Source: Callorhinus ursinus (lineage: Eukaryota; Chordata; Mammalia; Carnivora; Otariidae). Taken from it: DNA of 64,000 nt. A program made the translations under genes and the position numbers. A model generated the notes under the pieces. That model ran no database searches. It was not told the DNA's origin and saw nothing but the letters and a program-made list of their open reading frames with translations. Below are positions 10,611 through 21,640 of this stretch, in pieces; the stretch's first letter is position 1; each line of letters begins with the position of its first letter. The stretch is taken from NCBI RefSeq assembly GCF_003265705.1, contig NW_020312935.1, positions 3,056,716 through 3,120,715 on the forward strand, in the 5' to 3' direction.

Positions 10611-13600
10611 TTAAGTCCAGATGATGGGTTCATCCTATTATTCCACTTTTATAATAATGCATTTTTTTCTTTACAAGAAGCAAGCTCGATCTTTAACCAG
10701 TTCAGAAGCAATTTCTGAAGAGAGCACAGCACTGGCCAGAACCAAGCTTCTCAGTCTTGAGTTGACAAGTTCATGGCCAGCTAAGCCTTTTTCCAAAGAA
10801 ATATGGGTTCTCCTTTCTTTAGAAGAGCTGATCTCTATATCTTGCTTTCAAAACTCACCATCTGCTGACCCCACCCCCACTCTTGGTACCTTAGAAGGTA
10901 CCAAGCACTACCAAGCCGCTACCGGAAGAGACTGTTTGCATCACACTGTGGGCTCGGTCCCTGACACGTTTATACGTGGTAACTATCCCTATCATCACTG
11001 AGCAGAACGGGCCGCCTTTCACAGCCTCAGATAACATTAGGAGCTCAGAGCCAAACTCTGGTTAAGAAAACCACATCCACTGAGAGTTAAAAGCCTCCAC
11101 TTACTGATTTAATGGGTTAAAAAATAATTTTAAACACTTTCAGTGAGTTTACAAAATAAGGCAATATTTGCCAACCACTGTTTTTGAGTTCATCGTTTTT
11201 CATCTTGGTATGAATGTTTTATAAGTCACCTTAATTGCTTTGTAAAGTCTGAACGGAGCTGCTTCCCACTGGGCTGGTTCTCTTGGGCTCGGCTGCAAGG
11301 AAGATGGCCCCAAGACAAGTGGGCTTCTTGCCACATGTGGGCCCATACACACCCATCACCGGGCTGCAGCTTCCGGGAAATACTCTTCGCAACAGCCTCT
11401 TCCCCAGTAGCGTTAGTATTTGACCAAGAAAACAATCACACCCAGCACCAGCCTTCCCAGGAACAAATAACAATGTTCCATCAATTTACACAGGCTTTTA
11501 TACATTTTCAAACACTCTTATATTCATTTCTCATTCGACCTCGGGCAATCTTGTCTTAAGTAGACAGAATGGGAATCACAATTCAGATCTTATGGGTTTA
11601 AAGAGATCCATCAGACTTAGAGTAACTACTGTTAAGTCATTCTTTCCCTAGGTCACCGGCTGGTTAGTAGATCAGGGACCAGGATCCAGTCTCCAGTTTC
11701 TATTCCAGTGTTTTTTTCCTCTGTGAAGATATCACTTCCTGAAAGAGAATTATCTTTACAAACCCTTCAAAAATCACATTCCATCTTCTAAATAAGAAAA
11801 AAAAATCTGAGTACACCAAAAATCACCCCAAAAAGATAGTTCACTGCTCACACCTGAAAAGCAGAGTTATAAATAATACCAAACACTGGGTTGTGCCACA
11901 CAGCCAAGATCCTTGATGGAAGACAGTAAGTCTCAAAATTCTACATAGATCAGAGTGTTACAGGGCTTGGAAAAGCACCTAGTAAAGTGCCAAATGCTGA
12001 AGCAAGGACCTCTGGCCATAACAAAATATAAGACATCAGCAGGCGGAGTGCAACTCCCTCTAAAACGCTCCTGACCACGCAGACCATACTCCTGCCTGAG
12101 ACAGTCTGACAGCTCGGCTCAAAAGGCTATTTGTGAAAAGAAGAAAGTAAAATGCTGTCAATGTCTAGGAGATCCTCACGGATGAGGTCAGATTTAGAAG
12201 AGCTAGTACCACCCCAGCGTTCAAGTTAAGACCCAGTCGGTAAAGAGTGGAAACTTCCCGACAGGGGCAGAGGTCCAGCTGCCACGCACAGGGCCCACCC
12301 CGGGGGCGGTGTCGCACCGCCCTCTGCTCCCTCCCTGAGGCTGGCCACGGTATTACTTCTTCGCGACCCATCTTCATGACTTCAAAGTGCACAAATCTAC
12401 AGGAAATCAAGAGTTGGGGAATTGGCCTCCTTCCTCATGCATATTGTATGGTTAGGAGCAATTTAGTCCACCCTCTGTCATCATGGTGGAGCCCTCTGAG
12501 CTACAGTCCCTATCATGAGGGAAAGCAATGGAACTTTGGTCAACTTAGTAACTACCACCCACCCTCTGAGCTCAACTGATCTAACGGACATTTTTAGGAA
12601 GAGCATTATGTTTAAAATAAAACTTTCCAATTTGTGGAACCAACGTAGTCTGGGCAGAAAGAGAATGGGGACGGAAGTGGGTGGGTCCAGAACACAAGAC
12701 AGTGGGTCATCCCAGTCCCCAGGGCAGCCCAGTCACAGGGAGGGTGACCTGGAAAGGTAAGGTCAGAAGGGAAGGCTGAAGCCATGACCTTGTGCAGACT
12801 CTCCAACCACGTGTGGAGAACCATTCCCACCAGCTTCCCCTCTGGACCCAAAAGACTCACCACCATCACTTCTTGGGACCCTCCCCTCACCTGTACAGGT
12901 CTAACTATTCATGCCACCTGCAAACTCAGCCCTGCCCATCAAGCCCGTGGCTTGATGCCGAGGTCAAGTCTTGCTATTACCACCCTGGGCCTCACCAGAT
13001 AAAGCCTGTAGCCTTACATTCTTGCTGCCCAGACTCTGTGGCCCGGCTCCCTGACACTTTCTTATAGACACCCTTAGCCCTTGGCTGGGAATTCCATACA
13101 CCTCTAACTCCCTTGCCTGTACCTCCCTGGACTTGCCCAAGCTCAGCCCACAACCCTCCCCTCATCACACACCTACAGGCCTCCTCCCCCATCTGATGAA
13201 TTTCCACTCCTGTCTTTTCTTGGGCAGCCACGAAGGACAAGGAAGCCACAGGCTGAAGCCTGGCAAGAAGGCAGGAAGGTGGCAACTGCTGACACAATTC
13301 GCTCTCCTCCAAGTCCAAGCATTGCTTCCTCTGGTTTTTCCTCCTCCTCCATTCCCCAGCGACACCATGAAACTCAAAGACTTTACAAACTGACTCTCAG
13401 ATGTGGCAGCTGGCTTCTCATGAGAGGTCAATGTCACCCAGGTTCAACAGCACCTGTGTTGCTGCATATGTGATGCTAAAGACCCCTAGGGTAGTCTTCA
13501 CTAACATCAGACCAAAGGGGTTGAGCGACTGGATCTGGCGTGCAAGCTCACCCCCAGCTTCATGCTTACTTATCTACATGCATACGCACACACATATTTA

Positions 13601-13612
13601 CTTATTTAAAAC
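10611..13612. other. Single-copy noncoding sequence, nothing recognised
   Basis: I see no exon, RNA gene or confidently identified repeat in this 3-kb stretch. Open frames reach at most about 126 codons, overlap on both strands and carry no recognisable domain. Pyrimidine-rich sequence at about 12800-13360 inflates the frames there. Diverged old repeats may be present below my detection limit. Confidence 0.5.
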
Positions 13613-13841
13613 AAAACAGAGACGAACCATGAGAGACGATGGACTCTGAAAAACAAACTGAGGGTTCTAGAGGGGAGGAGGGTGGGGGGATGGGTTAGCC
13701 TGGTGATGGGTATTCAAGGGGGCACATTCTGCATGGAGCACTGGGTGTTATGCACAAAGAATGAATCATGAAACACTACATGAAGAACAAATGATGTAAT
13801 GTATGGTGAATAACATAACAATAAAAAAATTAAAACAGAGA
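13613..13841 (+). mobile_element. 5'-truncated LINE-1 3' end, young carnivore type, with 10-bp duplication
   Basis: The insertion at 13623-13831 is the terminal 209 bp of a carnivore LINE-1. It contains GGACTCTGAAAAACAAACTG, then GGTTCTAGAGGGGAGGAGGG, then GGAGCACTGGGTGTTATGC near 13735 and TAATGTATGGTGAATAACAT near 13797, and ends in ATAAAAAAATT. AAAACAGAGA flanks it at 13613-13622 and 13832-13841. No coding sequence remains, so it is a dead-on-arrival insertion. Confidence 0.9.
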
Positions 13842-14740
13842 AGTCAAAAGAACAACAACAAAAAAACACAGAAAGTCAACACAAACACACACACATCACC
13901 ACTCCTACTGCTGGCAAGATCTTGTCCCCAAAGTTTCTGGATGACTGTCACTTACTATTACCTGGTCCCTAACTACTGGCTTGATCCGGGGACTCCATCC
14001 CAGATGCTTCCTAGAGCAAAGAGTCCCTGTTGCCTTGGTTTCATCAGGAGAAAAGGGGAGCATCAACATGAAGCAGACCAGACACAGGGGAAGGCCAGTG
14101 AGAGGGACAGAATCTCAAGTGGTATCAAAATCTATCTCCAGCCTTCTGTCACCTTCTGGCTGGCCATTGCACCTCAGACACTCACTGAATCCTAGAACGA
14201 GATGTCCCCAAATAGGTGTTTTTCTAAGAGTAAAATGTGGATCACAAAACAAATGCTCAGAGTCCCAGGAATGCCTGTTCCGGGAGGACGTAAGCACTGC
14301 AGCTCCCAGTTCAATTCCACACGTGTCCATCCTCTGCTGGGAAGAGTGGAGGAGGAGCTGTGGGGAGCACTGGACAAAGCCCAGGAAGGGAAGGATCAAG
14401 ACTGTCACTTTTAATATTCAGAGTCCTGAGTCACAGCTGAAAACCCGCTACTGTACCTGTTTTACACACCACCTCCAAAGAATAAAAATAAAGGAAAGAA
14501 AGATGCCTTTAAAAAGTTGCACTAGCCTCAGGATCCCCTGGTTAAAACCCTTCCTTCTGTTGGGCGCCTTGAGATAAAAAGCTCTATTTGACTCTCTGGT
14601 CAGCTGTCCAATTCCAGCACTTGCCTGGGCTGGGACCAGAGCAGTCTCCCATCCAACTGTGGAAGGCACGGGCCCTGCCGGCGGAGCAAGGGTTAATGGG
14701 AGCTGACCGCAGCACAGTTGTTAAGGTAATCAATACCACT
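13842..14740. other. Single-copy noncoding sequence
   Basis: Nothing is recognised apart from a short A/CA-rich start at about 13850-13895, just after the LINE-1 tail. The plus-strand open frame at 13981-14577 (198 codons) has no recognisable domain, and other frames of 130, 97 and 70 codons overlap it, which argues against selection for coding. Confidence 0.5.
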
Positions 14741-14744
14741 GAGA

Positions 14745-14910
14745 TACTAAAGCAGCATAAGCCACAATATTGATTGCCAAGCAGATGATAAAACTGTTTA
14801 TTATGATAATTGCAGGGTCCCTGCAAGATGCTCCCAGCGCTTCCTAAAGCTGTTTACAAAACTAATAAAGATTTGCCATTTCAAGGTCCTCCATTTTAAC
14901 CACCTCCCTC
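14745..14910. promoter_or_regulatory. Candidate regulatory block (homeodomain and forkhead-like motifs)
   Basis: This AT-rich, repeat-free block has a dense run of developmental factor motifs. CACAATATTGATTGCC at about 14762 holds an inverted SOX/CCAAT-like site. ATGATAATTGCAGGG is at 14803-14817, and AAGCTGTTTACAAAACTAAT near 14846 contains the forkhead core TGTTTAC. The block changes abruptly to ordinary C-rich DNA after 14910. Its regulatory role is inferred from motif density only, because no alignment is available. Confidence 0.4.
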
Positions 14911-15139
14911 CCTAAACACCTACCCCTGGCCCACCACCAAAAAAGCAGACCTCACCCCCGGGGCTATTAACACGTCTCCCCCCCCTTCCCCCCCGGGACA
15001 GCACCGAGCCTGTCCTGGGCTGGGTCATCAGTCTGAGCGGAGGCCTCTCGGTCAGCACCCTCGCCCCACCCCCAACTTCAGGAAAGGGAGGCCGGAAGCA
15101 CAGCCGACTAGACACGCAGGGCGTTGAGATTTCCTCCTC

Positions 15140-15290
15140 AGAGCCTGCCATGTGATAATTGCGGGGTTTTATCGATGGAGGGGGCTGCTCAGGGCTACTT
15201 GGACTAACATCCATTTGTTCTAACACATTTAAGAAACCACATCACCTTGGTTTGTAATTAAAACTTCTCTGGAGAACTTGGTGGCCATGG
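15140..15290. promoter_or_regulatory. Candidate regulatory block sharing a motif with 14.8 kb
   Basis: TGATAATTGCGGGG at 15153-15166 closely repeats the motif at 14804-14817. It is followed by TTTTATCGATGG, ACATCCATTTGTTC and GTTTGTAATTAAAAC. The block contains no recognisable repeat. The paired occurrence within 350 bp suggests two related elements, but chance cannot be excluded without a conservation track. Confidence 0.35.
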
Positions 15291-18200
15291 AACTAAGTGA
15301 ACACGGTCAAATGCCGGGTTCAGAAGGCACATCCACAGACAAAGCCCAACGGTGACTCGGGCGGCTATCCTGGGCTCACGGCTCAAGTTCTGTCAGGCCC
15401 GATGCAAAAGCTTAGTTTTATTAACAGTGGAAATTAACTCCTTCTTGGTCGCCAACACAGCCGTCTGCCTTGAGACCCAAGTTTTCACTGTTCATGACGA
15501 TTATGATACTATTTTCCAGATGAACTAGATGAAGGTGGAGATTTTTTCTCAACAGAAATAGGCATCTCCCAGGTGTTCTTCAAAGTGCTCAAGGGAAAAC
15601 CCATTCCGTCTGGAGAGTAAGTGAGGCAGCAAAGCTTACAAAGATACTGAAAGTGTGTTTTCAGAGTGTGCAAGAGGGAGGAAAGGAGCCCCAAGTTTTG
15701 AGAAGAACGTGGTAGCCATTCCGTTAGCAATTAGAAGACAAAACCCCCATCCCTCAGTCAACCTTCGATGACAGTTCTGGCTCACTCCATAGCGGCCAAT
15801 AGGATTTTTACCCACAACAGAATCCGACTGGACTTGGCCTTCAAAGCCACATCTGCAACTTAGGGAACACTACTCTAAGAGTTCATGGGCCAAAGATGAT
15901 CTGAAGGAAGTTGTTCCTCCACCCCCCCCAAAGCATGGAGAAATCTTTAACCAGTGCTCCTGCCTCTACCTTGTTCCACTACCTCAGCTTAGGGAGCGAA
16001 ACCCCCAGCCTCCGGATTACCTCCCCTTTCAGCTGCACCTCACGGCCCTGGCAGATCATTGCCCACAGAGCCTGCCTGTGCATACATATGCATGGTTTAA
16101 TTCTGTGGGCCAGCAGAGACTCGCACCTCCTCTGCAGACACCTGTCTGCTCCGCCTACTCCCAATCACACAGAAATCAGGAGACGGGAGCCAGTTTTATG
16201 CAAAGTAAAATCCTCTTGCCAAAGACCTTGCCATGAACTCACAGATATCACAGCATGGCTGGAAGGGATGCACCAAGATTAGTTTAACCTGGTTACCTGG
16301 TCTTGCAAGAGCGACTTGGCAACCAGGAACAGTCGGAAGAAAATCTGAGGCTTCCCCGTTAGTGCATTTCATGAACAATATACTTCCAGGCCAAGTGGCA
16401 GAGAACAATCACCAACTACTGAGCTCCCAGCTGGACGCCATGCTCACTCACCAGATGCCCACGCAGACCATGTGAACAAACTCATCCTGGCGTCTGATAC
16501 CAAGAAAAAGTTGAATATTATGCGTGACTAATTCTGCTGTTAGCTCTTAACCTCGCTTACACATACAAAGTTGTACTTGCAACAATAACTTGAACAAAAA
16601 AAAAAAAATATACATACCCTCAGAATGATATTGTCCACACTTGGAAACCCGCCCAAAATGGCCAGCCAAGCCTGCCTAAGTGCTAAGAACCATTTAGGAG
16701 CACTGTAAACCATTAGGGCCATTAGCTCTAATTTGACCTCAACAAAATAAATCAACCCACTAGGAACAAATTTAGAAGCTTTCGAAAGTCAAGTTCTCAA
16801 GCCCTGAAGACTCACAAGCACAGTCCATCAAAGGGAACAAATGCGCAACCTCTGAGCTATTCTCCCGGCTCCTACCTTCCCTGCAGCTGACTGATCAGAG
16901 CAGGCTCAGGTGGAACCAGGACTCAAAGATCCTCCTCAACCCACTGGATCAGGAAGCTGTGACCCGGGAGAGGAAAGAGTCAGCCTGTCCTGCAAGTCAG
17001 AATCCGCTTACCATTGTGGTTTAAGGGATTCACTCTTTCCTCCGAGCTTACATCCTAGACAGTTTTCCATCTGCACTGCTCTAAATGTCCTCTTTCAAAG
17101 CATGGGGACATTCAGATTGATTTTCACAATATCCTGATGGGCTTTCAACTCTGCTGATTCTCACCTCCAGGTCAGAGTTCACCTAGTCTCGGGATCTTTA
17201 AATGGGCAGGTATCATATACATTAAGAACCAGGATCCCCCCACATTAATACATGTGTCAACACAATAAACAATCTCACCAATAAAACGTATAACCATCAG
17301 CATATACTCTAAATAAATTTAAATTGCAAAGCCATCCTAATTTTTCATCTTTCTTCTTCCCTGATAATTACTTACTGCATTTTTTAATACTGATGGTACC
17401 GCCTTGACAAAGCAGCAGCAAGTGCAACAAACTAGGGCACCATCCAATTCCACCAGCCAGTGAGAGAAGAGAGCTGAGGACACACTAGAGAATAGAGAAG
17501 CAGGCAGTCCACGTGTAGGAGTCAACAACCCTTCAGTTGTTTAAATGCAAAAACATACCGTATCATCATTTCACTCATCTGCACAGGACAGAAGCAAGAA
17601 ACAAGTAGGAAGGATATTGGCAAAACAAGTTAGCAGTAATAGGAGAGATGGGACACAGCACACAGAGTTCTATAACCCAAGAGTCTAAACTGCTTAAAGC
17701 TGAGTAATCCTTTCCAGCTCCACCCAGCATGAATTTCTAGGTATCAAATTATATGTTAATTACAAGAACGTGAAGTTATATGGGGGGAGCGGTGTTCGTC
17801 AGCACCCGGGGTCGGGGGGGGGGAGTTCAGTAAAAGAGTTTTGTAAAGCATCTTTCATGCACAGGCCTGGGGCTCCCTGGCCCAGGAAAAGAAGAGGAAC
17901 CAGAGGCCCAGGTTCTGGCTCCAAATCTTCCCCTGACAACTTCCCATGGCCCAGTTGCTAGAACCCTCCAGCCAAACCTTCCTAAATTATAAAGTAACAA
18001 AGGGTCCTTTCCCTCTCTGAACATTTGTTAGAGTGATCAAAAAGTTAGGTCTGGGCCCATCCCAAAGGGTGGCACACACCCCTAACAACATGGGCGTGGG
18101 GAACAGCGCTAAACCTCCCAGCGCTGTCCCTCAGCCATTTCAGAGGGTCAGGAAGGCACAGAGTCCTCCTGGGTCCTGGCAGCGCCAGAGCCCCTGGGGC

Positions 18201-18699
18201 CGAGGAGACGTGCGGCACCTGTGACAAGACTGAACAAGGAGTTCCCAAATGGTTCTGAAGCTGTGTCCCGGGCTGCAAGAACGTTATCAACGTAACACAT
18301 TGTCACCCTGCCTCCGAGGCCCCCACTGACCGCATACTGATCTCGCCCTGATGGGAAGGGGGAACGCTCCGGGGAAGTCCAGGCCTGTCCCAGCCAGGGC
18401 CGGGCCAGGCAGACAACTGGAACCCAGCACTCCTCGGGGACGGTGCCACAGCTTCTTACAGAGTTTAGAGATCCACCCCTGAGAAGCTGAGCCCTCCTTC
18501 CTTCCTTTCCAGTCCTTCCCACTTTGGTCGACTTTTTTCTAACACTGCGCCTGACAGGCAGATACAGGACAGACCCACTTTGGGGTGGGTCAGTAAGGAA
18601 AAAAAGACATAATACAGCACAGAACAGGCCACAAGCCATGTGCCTTTGGCTGGCATCCCAGCACTGAGGCCGTTTAAAAAGCTCTAAGTTCTTAACCTA
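15291..18699. other. Single-copy noncoding sequence
   Basis: No gene is recognised. A 12-A run lies near 16597-16608 and a 10-G run at 17814-17823. A faint MIR-like segment may exist at about 17890-18030, but it is too diverged to call. Open frames are all under about 165 codons and overlap on opposite strands. CpG sites are moderately frequent at about 18100-18380, without the density of a CpG island. Confidence 0.5.
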
Positions 18700-18704
18700 C
18701 TTTG

Positions 18705-18930
18705 GGCTCCTCAGACATGTAATGGGTGTAAAGATCGTATTTGCCCCATGTGGTTGTAAGGGTTAATAAGACGGTGAAGTACTTGGCACAGCAGATGCTG
18801 GGTCAGCCTCACTGTTAAGGCTCAGAGAAGCAGGGAGACTCACCCATGGCCCCACAGGTCACGAGAAAGCAATGCCGGGCTTGAGAACAAACACTCACGA
18901 TTCCAGGCTAGTGTCTTTCCCACCGCTGTT
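18705..18930. repeat. Two abutting MIR fragments in opposite orientation
   Basis: The segment at about 18705-18815 has TGGTTGTAAGGGTTAATAAG and AAGTACTTGGCACAGCAGAT, which is MIR read on the minus strand. From about 18815 the blocks GGCTCAGAGAAGCAGGGAGA, CCCACAGGTCACGAGAAAGC and GGCTAGTGTCTTTCCCACCG match MIR on the plus strand. The pair may be two insertions, or one copy with an inversion. Confidence 0.65.
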
Positions 18931-19549
18931 TTCCACTAGCCAGGGGCTGGGTGACGGAAGGCAGTATGTGGATGAACAGTTTAAATTCGAATCACCCTCT
19001 CTGTAGCATCGGAACCAATACAACCAGCCCAAAGCTGTGAATCGTCGGGGATCACTGCTTGGGATGATGCTAGAGCAGGTATTCAGGGGTTTAACAGGAG
19101 AGCCGATGGAAAGAAAAAAGATTTAAGCCAACAACATTGTACGGGTGGTACGAAGACAGAACGGTTTGGGGAGCTCTCTCATAGGCCTCGCTGCCCCCCA
19201 CCCCCGCCGAGAGGCTGAACGGCCCCTCGTAACAGAGTCAACCAGGAGAAGTCACCAGCCGGCACCTCCTGGCTTCCTCCATGTACCTCTGTATGAAAGG
19301 AAGGGCTTCAGCCCCCTCCAGGCTTTCTGAGAAAGGTTGTGAGAAGGGTTACGGGCCTCCCTGACCCCTTTATAGTCATCAGTGGCTCACTTCTCCCTCT
19401 CCCTTCCCCCCAGCAAGGACCGTGCAGCCTGGAGCCAGCCCCCCAGCCTTCCCCGCTAATGCCTTCCTCCTTGTACAGTGATCACAAGAGGGCTGGTTAG
19501 TGGGAGGACCTCAGGCTGACCTTTGCTGACAGGCTCCCAGCTCCCTCTG
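18931..19549. other. Single-copy noncoding sequence
   Basis: I recognise nothing in this stretch. It is of mixed composition with a C-rich patch at about 19195-19210 and pyrimidine-rich sequence at about 19390-19460. Confidence 0.5.
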
Positions 19550-19640
19550 TAAACTGATCTAATGTGAGGCCGGGTAATTAGCGACCGAGTAGTAATTGCA
19601 GCTTCTAACTATGCGGGACCAAGACTGCAAAAATTCCCGG
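19550..19640. promoter_or_regulatory. Candidate regulatory block with paired homeodomain sites
   Basis: GGGTAATTAGCGACC near 19573 contains TAATTAG, a typical LIM- or NK-class homeodomain core, and AGTAGTAATTGCAGC near 19589 holds a second TAATTG core about 18 bp away. The block is unique, free of simple sequence and contains two CpG sites. The motifs are seen directly; the regulatory role is inferred. Confidence 0.4.
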
Positions 19641-21414
19641 GGGGTGGGGGGGGCTGTGGTCCTGCTGGGGACCCCAACCCACACAGAGGCGTCTGCTAAC
19701 AGCCAAAAGGAGGGACTCAGCAACATTTCTGAGGGAGGCCAGCATTTCCCAGGTTTTAATTAAAGTGGGACCCGGGTATGGAGACAGCTACGAAAGGAAA
19801 TGAGTAAATAAAGGAGGGTAACTAAGAAAGAAATCCATGGCTTGCCTGGGAGAGCCCATTTGGGAAAGTACAAGCTCTCAAGGCCGATGGCCATGCCCAA
19901 GGAACTTTCATGGTGGCCACAGAAGGAACACGGCAAGTGGCCTTAAAGAGGCAGCAAAAGAGAAATGCAAACAGGCAGGACCCACCGGCTGCCCCGCCTG
20001 CGCCCAAGACACCCCCCTCACCCACTCAACTCACAGTCACCCACCTCCCCCAACAGCTTGGCTGCCTCACCTCATACTGAAAAAAATCCAAGATGCGGGG
20101 CTGGGTGGTCTACCCTAAGGGGTCTGTAGGATCCCCTGCTGTGAACACACACACAGTAGCATGCTCAGTCCCCACAAAGAAACAAAGAGGCGGGCACTGC
20201 CAGGTACAGCGGGCTGCCCTCATCGTGACTCTGAAAAGAAACACCACTGCACAAAAGAGAACATGGCCAGAAAGACTCGAGAACTGTTCCCCCTTCCTAT
20301 ACAGCAGGGCCATTAAGAATCCAACGGCACAAGAGCATGTTCCCGTCTCCCTGAGGAAATCCTTGGGTTTTCAACCCCATCCCATCCCGATCTGCTCTGT
20401 CCTAAAAAAAAAAAAAAAAAAAAAGCCACTTCACTGAACTGCCCATGGTAACTGCTGAGCCTCAGGGGTCGCGCGGTAGCTTTCCGGCGTGGACCGGATG
20501 CTCTGCCAATCTGAATTACACTCGAGATTTCCTCAAACTTCATCTCCTCTGCCCCAGCACTGCCCGAGCCTCCGGTGCCTTCAAGGCACTAGACTCTCGG
20601 CACTGAATCCAGTGACAAAAACCAGGGTAACAGCAGCTGACAGCACTAACGGACCCTCCGTTTCCTTCTCCAAACAATTAATACACCTAATCACTACAAC
20701 CCCAATGAAAGACTCCTCAAACACCCCTCTATTAACCCGTCCCCACCATGGGCGGCAGCCCTCCACCAGGATCCTTCTGTTCCCCTCACTTTCTCATTTT
20801 TTAATCCACAACGAGGACTTTACACCACACTGGGGTCTTGTTCTCTCTGAATCTTTTATGAGCGACCTTATCAAAAGCTTTTAGAAAATACAAGTGAATT
20901 GATGCCTACCAGGTCATCTTTATCATTTGAGAATTTGGTATGAAGAAATTACAGACTTGAACATTGGAAATGAATATTTAAGACACGGCATTCACTTGGA
21001 CACGCAGGTCTGACTCTTCCACGTTTACGTCGCCGTGTTAGCCTCAGTCTGTGGAAAGACTCTCGTCCGCCTGTTAAGAAGGAATGAGGCCCTTCCCAAC
21101 TTTCTGGTGTGGGATCCCCACGGGACCTTCTGGACCTACTGAGTACCAAAGAGACATATGGTGTGTCAAGGAACCTCAAGCCAAAGAATGAAAGTTACTG
21201 TGGCACAGAAGGCCCGGAAGTGGCAGCCCAGTCAGAGAACTTGGATTTTCTCAATTGCAGTCGGACTGGCAGACCAGTCTGATTTCGACCTCCCCCGCCC
21301 GCCTCCCACCCAGGAGGTCGGCAGGTAAGCAGCCTGGCTTCCCTGCATCACAGCTGGCCCACACATCCATGGGGAGCCAGCGACGGCTTCTCGATGTTGA
21401 CACCACTGAGGCTC
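19641..21414. other. Single-copy noncoding sequence
   Basis: A G tract lies at about 19639-19651, followed by a long A run at 20404-20424 with no recognisable SINE body before it. No exon or repeat is identified. The longest frame (20489-20884, 131 codons) has no recognisable domain. Confidence 0.5.
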
Positions 21415-21640
21415 CCTATAACATCTGCTTGTTGTTGCTACTATTTCTAATTAGCACTCCGCAACAAATTCAGGCCCAAGAGCCGGGACAGGTGTCCCCC
21501 TGATGGATCAATTATAGATGCGCACGGGGCGGATCCTGGTCACCTAAAATTATTTTGTCGCCAAGTTCAAAGGTAAACCATCCAGTCAAATACTTATCTC
21601 TTCAAGAGCTGCCTCCGGGTACAATTCAAAAGCTGCAGTG
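21415..21640. promoter_or_regulatory. Candidate regulatory block, motif rich
   Basis: The block contains TTTCTAATTAGCACTCC (homeodomain core TAATTA) near 21444 and GCAACAAATTCAGG. It then has CTGATGGATCAATTATAG near 21500, with a PBX/MEIS-like TGATGGAT followed by a CAATTA core, and finally AAAATTATTTTGTCGCC and AAGTTCAAAGG, the latter nuclear-receptor or TCF-like. It is unique sequence with evenly mixed composition, as often seen in conserved noncoding elements. Conservation is not shown. Confidence 0.4.

Noticed and set aside
12780..13400. Pyrimidine-rich stretch as a LINE-2 or exon cluster
   Set aside because: Composition resembles LINE-2, but I could not find the diagnostic blocks in order, and the short overlapping frames have no domain.
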